Assembly: GCF_023700005.1 (NCBI RefSeq)
Contig: NZ_JAMLJK010000001.1
Coordinates: 769,366-833,365, forward strand
Length of the DNA: 64,000 nucleotides
Origin: Larsenimonas rhizosphaerae
Lineage (GTDB): Bacteria > Pseudomonadota > Gammaproteobacteria > Pseudomonadales > Halomonadaceae
Direction: 5' to 3'
Of the stretch, positions 27,375-36,370 are shown piece by piece; position 1 is the stretch's first letter, and each line of letters begins with the position of its first letter. The notes beneath the pieces are model-generated. The model made no database searches, was not told where the DNA came from, and saw only the letters and a program-made list of their open reading frames with translations. A program made the position numbers and the translations under genes.

Positions 27375-28148
27375 TCAATAGCGAGGTGCCAGAAACTGTT
27401 GTAACCGCTCGGAACGCGGTGAAGTCAGTATGTCACCGGGTGCACCCTGCTCCTCGATCAGACCCTGATGCAGGAACATGACGTGGTTGGAGACATCGCG
27501 GGCAAAATCCATTTCATGGGTGACCACGATCATGGTGCGTCCTTCATCAGCCAGTTCATGCATGACATGAAGCACATCCCCTACCAGTTCCGGGTCAAGG
27601 GCCGAGGTCGGTTCATCAAACAGCATGACTTCCGGGTCCATCGCGAGTGCACGCGCAATGGCACCACGCTGTTGCTGGCCACCGGACATCTGGGTCGGGA
27701 AGTAGCTGGCCCGTTCGGAAAGCCCGACACGTTTCAATAGCGCCATTCCCTTTTCTCGGGCCTGGGCCTTCGGCATCTTGAGCACGTGTACCGGAGCGGC
27801 CATGACATTTTCGATGAGGGTCATGTGCGGCCACAGATTGAAGTTCTGAAAGACCATCGACAAGCGAGCACGAATGCGTTCTACCTGCTTCCAGTCTTCC
27901 GGCTGGCGTTGCCCCTTGCGGTCGACCTTGAAGCCGATGGCCTCGCCATGCACGATCAGCTCGCCCTGATCGGGCATTTCGAGCAGGTTCATGCAGCGCA
28001 GGAAGGTGCTTTTACCGGAGCCGGAGGCACCGATCAGTGTAATGACATCACCCTTTTGGGCCTTGAGCGACAACCCGTTCAACACCGGATTGCCGTTGAA
28101 GCTCTTGTGGAGATGATTGATTTCCAGGGGAATGGAAGTATCGGCCAT
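27375..28148 (-). CDS. Amino acid ABC transporter ATP-binding protein (HisP-like)
   Basis: ATPase of about 257 residues and first gene of the minus-strand importer operon. It has Walker [10 protein letters not shown]-loop [12 protein letters not shown], signature [16 protein letters not shown], Walker [15 protein letters not shown] and the H-loop VTHEM. The insert [23 protein letters not shown] is typical of HisP-like subunits for basic amino acids and opines. The start is set at ATG 28148 (MADTS), with AGGAG 11 nt upstream; an ATG at 28172 is possible. Confidence 0.92.
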   Translation of the reverse strand: MADTSIPLEINHLHKSFNGNPVLNGLSLKAQKGDVITLIGASGSGKSTFLRCMNLLEMPDQGELIVHGEAIGFKVDRKGQRQPEDWKQVERIRARLSMVFQNFNLWPHMTLIENVMAAPVHVLKMPKAQAREKGMALLKRVGLSERASYFPTQMSGGQQQRGAIARALAMDPEVMLFDEPTSALDPELVGDVLHVMHELADEGRTMIVVTHEMDFARDVSNHVMFLHQGLIEEQGAPGDILTSPRSERLQQFLAPRY

Positions 28149-28406
28149 GGACAATATGACTCCTGAAGGCATGGCAGGCCCTGACGAATCGGGACGTAAA
28201 AGCCGTCCATTCTATCAGGCTGGTACCGTGGTTGCCGCAGCCGAGTGATGATTCGATATATATTGACGGTTACTTATCAAGTGGCATCTCCGCCTCGGCA
28301 CATCCACTGATCACCTGAAAGTGCTGCCTGAACGTCTATCCTGCCGGTCAATGTACTCTCGCACCCGAGTATCAACGGAGAGGCGCCGGCCCAGGGGGCC
28401 GTGCCT

Positions 28407-28961
28407 TCAGCGGGTTCCAGTGTGCGTCGGGTAGCTGCGCTCGTGATGAACCCTGTTCAGGTCGCTGGCCGGAAATCCCTGAGAAGACAGCCAGTGAGTA
28501 ATATCCTTGAAGACACTATCACTGATCCAGGGTGTGCGCGCCAGTACCCAAAGAAAGTGGCGATTGGGCCCGACAATCACGACATGATCATATTCGGGAT
28601 CCAGCAGAATAATGTTGTAACCGGCATAAAACCGCCAGAAGAAGGTGACCTTGAAGCGGCCGTCGGCAGGCTGGTTGACCGGATAAGCCACGCCCCTTGC
28701 CTCCTTCCACATCCGCTTGACCACATCATACCCGCGATTGACGACATCAAATCCGCCATCGGCTCTGGGATAATAGCTTGCTGTCACCTCACTGAGGCGC
28801 CGCTCGAAGGGATGATCCAGGCGGGCAATCTCATACCAGGTACCCTTGTAGCGCTCTGCATCCACGTGTGCGACCGGCTTTATACCACCAGGGATACCGG
28901 GATCACCGCCGGCAGCAGCCCACACCGCCCGCAGGTTTGCCTTCATGTCTGCTGCTCTCAT
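28407..28961 (-). CDS. blc: Lipocalin family protein (Blc-like) without an evident signal peptide
   Basis: Lipocalin of about 184 residues, matching bacterial Blc over its whole barrel: KGTWYEIARLDHPFERRLS, then GGFDVVNRGY, FFWRFYAGYNIILLD and WVLARTPWISD. Blc is usually an outer-membrane lipoprotein that binds fatty acids or lysophospholipids. Here the N-terminus (MRAADMKANLRAVWAAAGGD) has neither a hydrophobic core nor a lipobox cysteine, so the product may be cytoplasmic. ATG 28961 has GGAG 8 nt upstream; a TTG 12 nt further up would not add a signal either. Confidence 0.85.
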   Translation of the reverse strand: MRAADMKANLRAVWAAAGGDPGIPGGIKPVAHVDAERYKGTWYEIARLDHPFERRLSEVTASYYPRADGGFDVVNRGYDVVKRMWKEARGVAYPVNQPADGRFKVTFFWRFYAGYNIILLDPEYDHVVIVGPNRHFLWVLARTPWISDSVFKDITHWLSSQGFPASDLNRVHHERSYPTHTGTR

Positions 28962-29111
28962 GTAATGCTCCAATATGGCAGAAGGCGTTTATTTACTGAA
29001 TGTAACAGGCGTTACTCGAATGTAGTAGGGAAGGGAGTGTGAAGCTTTAAAGCGATCCGCCGATAATCGTTTCAGCACAAACGACGAATCAGTCATTGTC
29101 TGGCACAGGCC

Positions 29112-30785
29112 ATGACGACCATGAACGCTACTTCTCGGAACCTGTTTATGACATCTCATACCTTCGATCATGAAGATAGCAGTATCCAACGGGCTTCGCG
29201 CAGCAAGCGTAAGCCCCTGAGCCTCAAACGCCGTGGCAAGCCCCTGACCATCCGCACCAAGCTTTGGCTGGGGCTGGGGCTGATGTGGGTCGGTATGATT
29301 GCCATTGTAGTCAGCCTGGCACTCGAAAGTCGGGCCGAAATGTTCAAGGAGCGCGAAAACGGCCTGAAAAACGTGGTCAGCATGGCATCTGGCGCCGTGA
29401 ATGCGATGTATGCCCGCCAGGAAAGTGGTGCGATGACCCAGGCTCAGGCCCAGGCGGAAGCCTTTGGCATCATCAACACCATGCGATTCGGGGCGGAGGC
29501 AGACAATTATGTGTTTACCTTCAACAGCCAGGCCAACATCCTGAGCCATCCACGGCGCGATGCAGGCTCGTCGATGGCGAGCTATACCGACCCGCAGGGC
29601 AAGTCGGTGTATCTTGAGCTGATCAAGGTCGCCAAGGCCAATGGTGCCGGTTATGTAGAGTATGTCTCCAAGGGGGCTACCGCCGAGGATGCCTTCCGCC
29701 AGAAGGTCAGCTACGTGAGTTACTTTGCGCCCTGGGACGCCTATATTGCAGCCGGCATTTATGTTGATGATGTTCAGAGCATTTTTCTGCATAACCTGAT
29801 CAGCTACTTTCTGATTCTGCTGGTTGTCGGTGCGGTTGTATCACTGGTCATGGGCATTTTGATTCGTCAGATTTCGCGGAGTCTGGGAGGGGAGCCCAAC
29901 GAGGCTGCCGATCTGGTCAAGCGTGTTGCCGACGGCGATCTGACCGCCTCATTGCCCCTGGCAAAAGGCGATAACTCCAGCCTGATCTTCAATATCATGT
30001 ACATGCGTGATCAGCTCAGTGAAACCCTTCGCCACATCCGTACTTCAAGTGAGGCGGTAGACACGGGAGCACGTGAAATCGCCTCGGGCAATATCGATCT
30101 GTCTTCGCGCACGGAGCAGCAGGCGGCTTCGCTTGAAGAGACGGCAGCCAGCATGGAAGAGATCACGGCCACGGTAAAACACAGTGCCGACAGTGCCCGC
30201 CAGGCCAGCCAGCTGGCCAGTGAAGCCTCTCAGACATCCATGCGCGGCAGCAGTGTGGTCAAGGATGTGGTCGTCAAGATGTCGAGCATCAGCGACGGTT
30301 CCAAAAAGATTGCCGAAATTACCGCCATGATTGACAGCATTGCGTTTCAGACCAACCTGCTGGCGCTCAATGCTTCTGTGGAGGCGGCGCGTGCCGGTGA
30401 GCAGGGGCGTGGCTTTGCAGTCGTGGCGGGTGAAGTGCGTGAGCTTGCAGGGCGAAGTGCCAGGGCTTCCAAGGAAATTCGAGAACTGATCGCAGCATCG
30501 ACCAAGGAAATCAATGAGGGGTCGGCGATGGTCACCAATGCCGACGAGGTCATGAGTGAGATGCTGGTATCCGTTCAGCGTGTGTCGGATCTCATGAGCG
30601 AGATTTCGGCGGCTGCCTCGGAGCAGACCCGTGGGATCGAGCAGGTCAATACTGCTGTCAGTCAGATGGATCAGGTGACGCAGCAAAATGCGGCGCTGGT
30701 GGAGGAGGCAGCAGCAGCAGCCTCGTCATTGCAGGACCAGGCGCTTCACATGAATCAGGAAATCGGGCGTTTCAAACTTCCCTGA
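29112..30785 (+). CDS. Methyl-accepting chemotaxis protein with a single Cache domain
   Basis: Chemoreceptor of 557 residues: basic N-terminus, TM1 (about 54-72), periplasmic single Cache sensor (about 75-220, with [17 protein letters not shown] and [13 protein letters not shown]), TM2 (about 228-250), HAMP, then a cytoplasmic signalling domain with the hairpin tip [20 protein letters not shown] and [12 protein letters not shown]. The sensor type usually binds small organic acids; the ligand is unknown. I see no C-terminal CheR-docking pentapeptide. A 40-residue N-terminal extension before TM1 is longer than usual. The gene is monocistronic and ends in a strong terminator. Confidence 0.92.
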   Translation: MTTMNATSRNLFMTSHTFDHEDSSIQRASRSKRKPLSLKRRGKPLTIRTKLWLGLGLMWVGMIAIVVSLALESRAEMFKERENGLKNVVSMASGAVNAMYARQESGAMTQAQAQAEAFGIINTMRFGAEADNYVFTFNSQANILSHPRRDAGSSMASYTDPQGKSVYLELIKVAKANGAGYVEYVSKGATAEDAFRQKVSYVSYFAPWDAYIAAGIYVDDVQSIFLHNLISYFLILLVVGAVVSLVMGILIRQISRSLGGEPNEAADLVKRVADGDLTASLPLAKGDNSSLIFNIMYMRDQLSETLRHIRTSSEAVDTGAREIASGNIDLSSRTEQQAASLEETAASMEEITATVKHSADSARQASQLASEASQTSMRGSSVVKDVVVKMSSISDGSKKIAEITAMIDSIAFQTNLLALNASVEAARAGEQGRGFAVVAGEVRELAGRSARASKEIRELIAASTKEINEGSAMVTNADEVMSEMLVSVQRVSDLMSEISAAASEQTRGIEQVNTAVSQMDQVTQQNAALVEEAAAAASSLQDQALHMNQEIGRFKLP

Positions 30786-30801
30786 ATGTCGCCACGGTAA
30801 A

Positions 30802-30838
30802 AAGCCCCGTCAGGCATCGGCCTGGCGGGGCTTTTTTG
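30802..30838. terminator. Bidirectional terminator between the MCP and lipoprotein genes
   Basis: A 13-bp stem with one G-T pair (30802-30814 with 30821-30833) is followed by TTTTTT on the plus strand and preceded by AAAAA, giving a T tract for the minus-strand gene as well. Confidence 0.9.
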
Positions 30839-30854
30839 ATGACAGGAAAGAAGC

Positions 30855-31244
30855 CTAGCGTGCCAGCCACTCATCCTTGTCATTCTTATACAGCACAACG
30901 TCATCATCAATGGCCTGCGCCTTGCCATCGACAACGACCTTGCCGGTTACATGGCAGGACCAGATGGACTCGTCATCCGTGGGGGTATCACCCTTCTTCG
31001 CATCCTTTTTAGGTGCCGGATGGCCACAGTCCTTCACGTCATCGATCTGGACATCGTACGTCAGGTCCTTGAGGCGTTCACCGCCATCACCCATCTGTTG
31101 CGCAATTCCCTTGAGCTGCTCGATCTGACGGCTCAGGGTGTTGTTCATTGCCTGGGTCACTTCATCCTTGCCTGGGCTCTTGTCACAGCCTGCAAGTGTC
31201 AGTGTCAGTGCTGCGGCGCCCAGCGCTACCAATGTCCTTTTCAT
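30855..31244 (-). CDS. Small lipoprotein of unknown function
   Basis: The 129-residue protein begins with a signal peptide and a clear lipobox (LTLAGCDKSPGKDE), so it should be lipidated at cysteine 20. The mature part is polar and charged, with two cysteines (DVKDCGHP and SIWSCHV) that could form a disulphide and a lysine/aspartate-rich linker (KKDAKKGD). ATG 31244 was chosen because it creates the signal peptide; the frame is open further upstream. I recognise no catalytic motif. It lies 65 nt upstream of the stop of the dehydrogenase gene, on the same strand as that gene. Confidence 0.75.
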   Translation of the reverse strand: MKRTLVALGAAALTLTLAGCDKSPGKDEVTQAMNNTLSRQIEQLKGIAQQMGDGGERLKDLTYDVQIDDVKDCGHPAPKKDAKKGDTPTDDESIWSCHVTGKVVVDGKAQAIDDDVVLYKNDKDEWLAR

Positions 31245-31308
31245 GAATTCGTCCTTGCCGAAGTGAGGCGCGCCAGCATGGCGCAAGGGCGTTTCGAAAG
31301 CAACCGGT

Positions 31309-32382
31309 CTACATGAGCCGGTCGGCAATGGCCCTGCCAAGGGTTTCGGTGGTGCCCTGTCCACCGAGATCCGGAGTGATTACCGCTGAATCTGCCTGGG
31401 CAAGTACCGCCTCGAAGGCCTTGACCACGGCATCGGCCGCCTCGGCGTGTCCCAGGTGGTCAAGCATCATGGCACCGGACCAGATCTGACCGACCGGATT
31501 GGCAATGTTCTGACCGAAGATATCCGGTGCGCTGCCATGGACCGGCTCGAACAGGGAGGGAAATCGACGTTCGGGATTGAGGTTGGCTGACGGCGCGATG
31601 CCAATGGTGCCGGTGCAGGCCGGCCCAAGATCCGACAGGATATCGCCGAACAGGTTGCTGGCGACGACCACATCGAACATGTCCGGATGCATCACGAAGC
31701 GGGCTGTCAGAATGTCGATATGAAAGCTGTCGACAGTAATGTCCGGGTAGTGGGTTGCCATGGCATTCACGCGTTCATCCCAGTAGGGCATCGTGATCGA
31801 TATGCCATTGGATTTTGTTGCCGAGGTCAGGCTGCGTTTTGGCCGAGTGGAGGCAAGCTCAAAGGCAAACCTGAGGGCTCGATCAATGCCGTGGCGGCTC
31901 ATGACGGTTTCCTGAATGGCCAGCTCCCGATCTGTGCCCTCATACATGCGCCCACCGATGCTCGAGTACTCACCCTCGGTATTTTCACGCACTACCATGA
32001 AGTCGATATCCCCCGGTGCGCGGTTGGCCAATGGGCTGGTAACGCCCTGAAGAAGGCGGCAGGGGCGTAGATTGATGTACTGATCAAAATGGCGGCGAAA
32101 CTGAAGCAGTGACCCCCACAGTGAGACATGATCCGGCACCCGCTCGGGCATGCCTACCGCCCCGAAGTAGAGGGCATCGAACCCTTCCAGGCGTGACTTC
32201 CAGTCTTCCGGCATCATGCGGCCGTGCTGCTCGTAGTAGTCACAGCTGGCAAAATCGAAGTGCTCGAATGACAGGGAAAGGTTGAATCGGTCTGCTGCAG
32301 CCTTCATGACGCGAAGTCCCTCCGGCATGACTTCCTGACCTATGCCGTCACCGGCGATAACCGCAATGCGCTGCCTTGCCAT
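31309..32382 (-). CDS. Tartrate dehydrogenase/decarboxylase or D-malate dehydrogenase
   Basis: Isocitrate/isopropylmalate-dehydrogenase-type NAD-dependent beta-decarboxylating enzyme of 357 residues. Visible are AVIAGDGIGQEV, the substrate loop LLQFRRHFDQYINLRPCRLL, VVRENTEGEYSSIGGR, the metal-binding region NLFGDILSDLGPACTGTIGIAP and the nucleotide motif EPVHGSAPDIFGQNIANP. The HFDQYINLRP pattern fits the TtuC/DmlA branch rather than LeuB or Icd. Tartrate and D-malate cannot be separated by eye. It would feed oxaloacetate or pyruvate into central metabolism. Confidence 0.87.
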   Translation of the reverse strand: MARQRIAVIAGDGIGQEVMPEGLRVMKAAADRFNLSLSFEHFDFASCDYYEQHGRMMPEDWKSRLEGFDALYFGAVGMPERVPDHVSLWGSLLQFRRHFDQYINLRPCRLLQGVTSPLANRAPGDIDFMVVRENTEGEYSSIGGRMYEGTDRELAIQETVMSRHGIDRALRFAFELASTRPKRSLTSATKSNGISITMPYWDERVNAMATHYPDITVDSFHIDILTARFVMHPDMFDVVVASNLFGDILSDLGPACTGTIGIAPSANLNPERRFPSLFEPVHGSAPDIFGQNIANPVGQIWSGAMMLDHLGHAEAADAVVKAFEAVLAQADSAVITPDLGGQGTTETLGRAIADRLM

Positions 32383-32474
32383 GAGTATTCTCCCGGGTAG
32401 ATGAAAACGTTTACAGTGTAGGGGGGAACAGACACCTGCGCGTGTCAGGCAATGGGCAGACAGGAGAACCTGTA

Positions 32475-32978
32475 GTGGAGATCGAGATTTTTGACGCCGG
32501 CGAGCAGGACCTGCAGGCGATTGTTGCCATTTATAACCAGGCGGTGCGAGAAACCACGGCGATCTGGAATTTCACGGAAGTCGATGAGGCCAACCGTTGG
32601 CACTGGTTAAGAGAACGAGTTGACGCTGGCTACCCCGTGCTGGTTGCGCGTAGTGGCGGACACTGCCTGGGTTATGCCACGTATGGGCCATGGCGGCCAC
32701 ATGATGGCTTTGCGCGTACCGTAGAGCATTCGGTGTATGTGGCAGAGGGGCGGCAGGGCAACGGCATCGGCAGTACATTGATGAAGGCGTTGATGGTTCG
32801 AGCAGCAGATCAGGGAATTCACGTAATGGTGGCAGGCATCGATGCCGGTAACCCGGGATCGATTCGCCTGCATGAGCGGCTCGGGTTCAGCGAGTCAGGG
32901 CGGTTGCCGCAGGTTGGCATGAAGTTCGGTCGCTGGCTGGATCTGGTCTTCATGCAATACGTTTTCCCGGCACCTTGA
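32475..32978 (+). CDS. GNAT N-acetyltransferase, phosphinothricin acetyltransferase-like
   Basis: Acetyltransferase of about 167 residues. The acetyl-CoA loop region is VAEGRQGNGIGSTLMKALM, followed by GIDAGNPGSIRLHERLGFSESG, and the N-terminal half has AIYNQAVRETTAIWNF, as in PAT/Bar and YncA (MnaT) proteins that acetylate amino-acid-like amines such as methionine derivatives or phosphinothricin. GTG at 32475 is taken as start because AGGAGA lies 7 nt upstream; a GTG at 32442 is open but has no good site. The stop codon sits in the loop of a perfect stem-loop. Confidence 0.83.
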   Translation: MEIEIFDAGEQDLQAIVAIYNQAVRETTAIWNFTEVDEANRWHWLRERVDAGYPVLVARSGGHCLGYATYGPWRPHDGFARTVEHSVYVAEGRQGNGIGSTLMKALMVRAADQGIHVMVAGIDAGNPGSIRLHERLGFSESGRLPQVGMKFGRWLDLVFMQYVFPAP

Positions 32979-32989
32979 GGTGCCGGGAA
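32964..32989. terminator. Perfect stem-loop at the end of the PAT-like gene, terminator-like
   Basis: An 11-bp perfect stem (32964-32974 with 32979-32989) has loop TTGA containing the stop codon of the acetyltransferase. It lies between two convergent genes but lacks a proper U tract on either side. Confidence 0.4.
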
Positions 32990-33019
32990 CTCACTCGTCA
33001 TGGTTGGCGGGGGAGGGGG

Positions 33020-33460
33020 TTACTTGTCAAGTCGTTCCATTTCTTCGCGATACCGGGTCGCAAGTGTAGTCTTTTCCGAATCGCTGAATTTCTGGCCTGC
33101 CGAGATGAAATAGTGATTTTCTTCATCTTCGAAGTGATGGAGTGCCATGTCCTGAAGCTTTTTGGCGTAACCGAGCCACGCTGATGAGCTCAGGTCGGTG
33201 GAATCCATCAGTTCCATGAGCTCGTCCATCTCATGGTGTTCGGCGATACCGTGCCGAGATTTGTCGACGCCGGTATCATATTCCATCAACGGGCTGTAAA
33301 AGTGCCGCTCTTCAGCCGTCTCATGGTGATGAAGAGCGTCCTTGACCTGTTGGAACAGTTCGCGCCGGCCCTCACTGTCACCTTCCGTTTTTGTCAGAAG
33401 ATCCAGCAGGGTGCGCTGCTTGTCATGGTCAGCACGCAATTCCTCGAAAATGGTGGTCAT
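33020..33460 (-). CDS. Hemerythrin HHE-domain protein
   Basis: All-helical protein of 146 residues with the histidine/glutamate pattern of hemerythrin-like cation-binding domains: RADHDKQR near the start, HHHETAEERHFYSPL, IAEHHEMDELM and LHHFEDEENHYF. These residues would hold a di-iron site that binds oxygen or nitric oxide, or assists iron-sulphur repair. It is a single-domain protein with no regulator fused. It stands alone on the minus strand, 107 nt downstream of the dioxygenase stop. Confidence 0.87.
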   Translation of the reverse strand: MTTIFEELRADHDKQRTLLDLLTKTEGDSEGRRELFQQVKDALHHHETAEERHFYSPLMEYDTGVDKSRHGIAEHHEMDELMELMDSTDLSSSAWLGYAKKLQDMALHHFEDEENHYFISAGQKFSDSEKTTLATRYREEMERLDK

Positions 33461-33567
33461 CGGTCAAAATCCTTTTTGCGATGTGAGTTCATTGAACCGG
33501 CCTCTCTATGGGGGCCTCGGCCTCACAAGCATAGTGCATTTGCGTGGCAGGGCCAGGATCATGAGTA

Positions 33568-34773
33568 TTACCGCGTGTGTTCACATGCTCTGGAGAGAAC
33601 TCGAAAGCGGGAGTGAATCATGTCCCGGTCCAGATAGCAGCCTTGTAGATGTCTTCTACCCGTTTCGGGGTTGAAGGCCGATCGACCGTGCAGCACGCGT
33701 CGGTTATCAAAGGCGATCATTTGTCCCGGTGCCAGCGCGAGTTCATGTCGGAACAGCGGGTTTTTCAGGCGCTGCCAGAAGGCGAGGTAGGCCTCATACC
33801 AGAGAGTGATCTCTTCCAGGGGCAGGTCAAGCGCATCGCGAATCCAGTTGTTGAAACGGATCTCGGTAACCTTGTCTTGATGATCGACGCCAATGACGGG
33901 GGCACGAAAGGTGATGTCCTGCTCACTGTCCTGAAAGCGAAAGTCGATGGGGGTGTCGGCCAGGCGCCTGAATGCTTCTGGGGCATGAATTCGCAGATCT
34001 TCTGCCACGGCGTAGCCATCTGCAAACGTGGAGCCGCCGCCTTGTGCGTCATTTTCAAGGCAGTAAAGCAACTGGATGTCCGGGGGCTGGTGCCAGTTGG
34101 GGAGGTCAATATGCAGTTCAAGTTCCAGTGCAGTATAAGCGGCGTTATTGGGGGTCGGTTTTGATACTACATCAAAACGCGCTCCAAAATTGGTATCCCT
34201 CAGAGGCCCGATGTGAGTGGCGAAACGAATAACCTCATCTGGGGTAGTGGGCCCCTGGTCAAGCAGAACAAGGCCATCGCGCATCAATGCCTGAAGCCAC
34301 TGTCGTTCTCCAGCGCCCTGGCCACGGTCGCGTTCTGCCATGAGCGTTTCATGGGTGATCCTTCGGGGAGAGAAGGGGAGCTGCCAGGGCCTCGCGGCAG
34401 GTAGCGCCGGTAGAAAGTCATGCTGTCCCGGGCGGCGCTGATAGAGCCACCCGGTGTCAAGGGCACTTCGATGCCCATCCGGCCAGTTGATTGTCAACTG
34501 ATACATGTCGGGTACAAGCGTCAGTGACGGCGTACCAATATCGGCATCCAGCAGGGAAAAGAGACGCTCATGAGAGTGCACGTGACGACAGGTATCACAG
34601 GGGCAGTGATCTCGTAGCCATACGAGTGGCCATTGCCCGGTCTGGTCATCGTCAAAGTATATGGTCACTACCTCATTGTTTAGGCTGGCATGGCAGGGTG
34701 CCGGAGCCTGCTCATGGTTTGCATGTTCTTTCATGACGGGGCGGCGAGGATGCTGCGCGCTACGGTTGTTCAT
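33568..34773 (-). CDS. Gamma-butyrobetaine dioxygenase-like Fe(II)/2-oxoglutarate oxygenase
   Basis: Protein of about 401 residues. The N-terminal small domain has a zinc site pattern (WLRDHCPCDTCRHVHSHERL), as in gamma-butyrobetaine hydroxylase. The C-terminal TauD-like domain has the iron ligands H-x-D (ELHIDLPNW) and a distal histidine in RRVLHGRSAF, with a 2-oxoglutarate arginine (GRRHLQGCYLD). The expected reaction is hydroxylation of gamma-butyrobetaine to L-carnitine. A trimethyllysine or related betaine substrate cannot be excluded. ATG 34773 is favoured by AGGTG 8 nt upstream. No other carnitine genes are nearby. Confidence 0.83.
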   Translation of the reverse strand: MNNRSAQHPRRPVMKEHANHEQAPAPCHASLNNEVVTIYFDDDQTGQWPLVWLRDHCPCDTCRHVHSHERLFSLLDADIGTPSLTLVPDMYQLTINWPDGHRSALDTGWLYQRRPGQHDFLPALPAARPWQLPFSPRRITHETLMAERDRGQGAGERQWLQALMRDGLVLLDQGPTTPDEVIRFATHIGPLRDTNFGARFDVVSKPTPNNAAYTALELELHIDLPNWHQPPDIQLLYCLENDAQGGGSTFADGYAVAEDLRIHAPEAFRRLADTPIDFRFQDSEQDITFRAPVIGVDHQDKVTEIRFNNWIRDALDLPLEEITLWYEAYLAFWQRLKNPLFRHELALAPGQMIAFDNRRVLHGRSAFNPETGRRHLQGCYLDRDMIHSRFRVLSRACEHTR

Positions 34774-35030
34774 GGTCATCACCTGATTTTTAAACGGAGT
34801 AACAGGGTGATCAGCCCCGTATTCAGGTGCAAATCATCAATTTGAGGGCTTGGGGCCAGCCTGGCTAATGAGGACGACGTACGTGTTACGCGGTACACTG
34901 GCCGGCAGCATGTATTGTCCTTGCTCAAGGATGGATATCCGGGTAGCTGCTCGGCTGCTGAACGGGCGTCAGGGATGGCGCAGAACAGAAACGCTTCATG
35001 GATTTTCTCGGTGAAGCAGGAGGTTGCGGG

Positions 35031-36368
35031 TTGAATATTCTTGTTTTTACCAACACCTATCGCCCCATCGTTGGTGGTGTCAGCGAATCGGTGCAACGGT
35101 TCGTGGAGCAGTTCGAGGTGCTTGGGCATCGTGTGCTGGTCATTGCGCCCAATATTGAAGGCCAGTCGCCGCACGAGGATAACGTGCTTAGAGTGCCGTC
35201 CTTTCAGCGCTTCAATGGCACACAGTTTTCCTTCCCCATGTTCATGACAAGCCAGGTGGTTGATGCCGTAGAGGCGTTCGGACCGGATATCATCCATGCA
35301 CATCATCCCTTTTTGCTGGGAGACGCAGCAGCCCGGCTGGCTCAGCGGTTAAGCGTGCCGCTGGTGTTTACGCACCACACGCTCTATGAGCGCTACATTC
35401 ATTATTTTCCCAGCAATTCGCCGGCCATCAAGCGCTTTGCCGTGGCACTGGCGTCATGCTATGCCGAGTTGTGCGATACGGTGATCGTGCCGAGTGAGAG
35501 CGTGCGTGACATCCTCGACAAGCGTGATGTCGGTACGCCAATTGAAGTGTTGCCCAGCGGTGTATATACCGAACGGTTTGCCTCGGGTGATGCGAGTATC
35601 TGGCGTCATCACTTCGGTATTGATGAACACACGCACGTGGTGGGCCATGTCGGGCGTCTGGCGCGAGAGAAAAACCTGATGTTCATGACACGCGCCGTAT
35701 GCCGGTTCCTCAAGGCGCGTCCCGACGCGCACTTTATGGTGGTCGGGGATGGGGATGAGGCCGAGGCCATGGTCAACATTGCTCGCCAGCAGGGTGTCAG
35801 CGAGCGGGTTCATTTCACTGGTGTGTTGAGTGGTCAGTCCCTGGTGGATGCCTATCACGCCATGAACAGTTTTGTCTTTGCCTCTCACAGTGAAACCCAG
35901 GGCATGGTGGTGGCAGAAGCCATGGCGGCAGGGCTGCCTGTGGTGGCACTGGATGCGCCCGGCGTGCGTGAGGTGGTACGTAACGAGGTAAACGGCCTGC
36001 TGCTGCCTGATGAGAATGAAGCGGCGATGGCAGATGCGCTGGTCAAGGTCAGCCGCCAGGAGGACTATGTCCGGCTGACCCGTGGCGCACTGGACAGTGC
36101 TCAGCATTTTGACGCACGTGTATGTGCAGAGCGCTGTCTGGCACTTTATTCACGACTGATCGAACAGGCCGGCAATGAGGTGACTCCCAAGCATGCTGAT
36201 CCCACATTCTGGGACAGTGTGACCAGCCGGTTCGATGCCGAGTGGCATATCCTCCGCCATCGCGGTGCGGTGTTGAAGGAAGTGTTCTGGGACCGCCGCG
36301 ATGACCCTGACGACCCGCCAGGTGGTGCCCCATCGCCCGCCGATCAGGCCGTTACGGGCAATAAATAG
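35031..36368 (+). CDS. Family 4 glycosyltransferase, glucosyldiacylglycerol synthase-like
   Basis: GT-B retaining glycosyltransferase of 445 residues. The N-terminal acceptor domain has NTYRPIVGGVSESVQRF, HAHHPFLLG and THHTLYERYIHYFP, a pattern shared with alpha-monoglucosyldiacylglycerol synthases. The C-terminal donor domain has GHVGRLAREKNL, VVGDGDEAE and the EX7E motif in SETQGMVVAEAMAAGLP. The C-terminal 70 residues are a divergent tail ending in a proline/aspartate-rich stretch. TTG 35031 is taken as start because a full AGGAGG lies 7 nt upstream and the protein then begins at the first beta strand; an ATG at 34998 lacks such a site. A lipid acceptor is inferred. Confidence 0.83.
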   Translation: MNILVFTNTYRPIVGGVSESVQRFVEQFEVLGHRVLVIAPNIEGQSPHEDNVLRVPSFQRFNGTQFSFPMFMTSQVVDAVEAFGPDIIHAHHPFLLGDAAARLAQRLSVPLVFTHHTLYERYIHYFPSNSPAIKRFAVALASCYAELCDTVIVPSESVRDILDKRDVGTPIEVLPSGVYTERFASGDASIWRHHFGIDEHTHVVGHVGRLAREKNLMFMTRAVCRFLKARPDAHFMVVGDGDEAEAMVNIARQQGVSERVHFTGVLSGQSLVDAYHAMNSFVFASHSETQGMVVAEAMAAGLPVVALDAPGVREVVRNEVNGLLLPDENEAAMADALVKVSRQEDYVRLTRGALDSAQHFDARVCAERCLALYSRLIEQAGNEVTPKHADPTFWDSVTSRFDAEWHILRHRGAVLKEVFWDRRDDPDDPPGGAPSPADQAVTGNK

Positions 36369-36370
36369 CT

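Noticed and set aside
28201-28400. AT-rich stretch upstream of the amino acid ABC operon as a sigma-70 promoter
   Set aside because: TTGATA and TATATA-like boxes are present on the minus strand, but the spacing (about 13 nt) is wrong.
28401-29042. 213-residue plus-strand open frame opposite the lipocalin gene
   Set aside because: The minus-strand product is a recognisable lipocalin; the plus frame has no motif or ribosome site.
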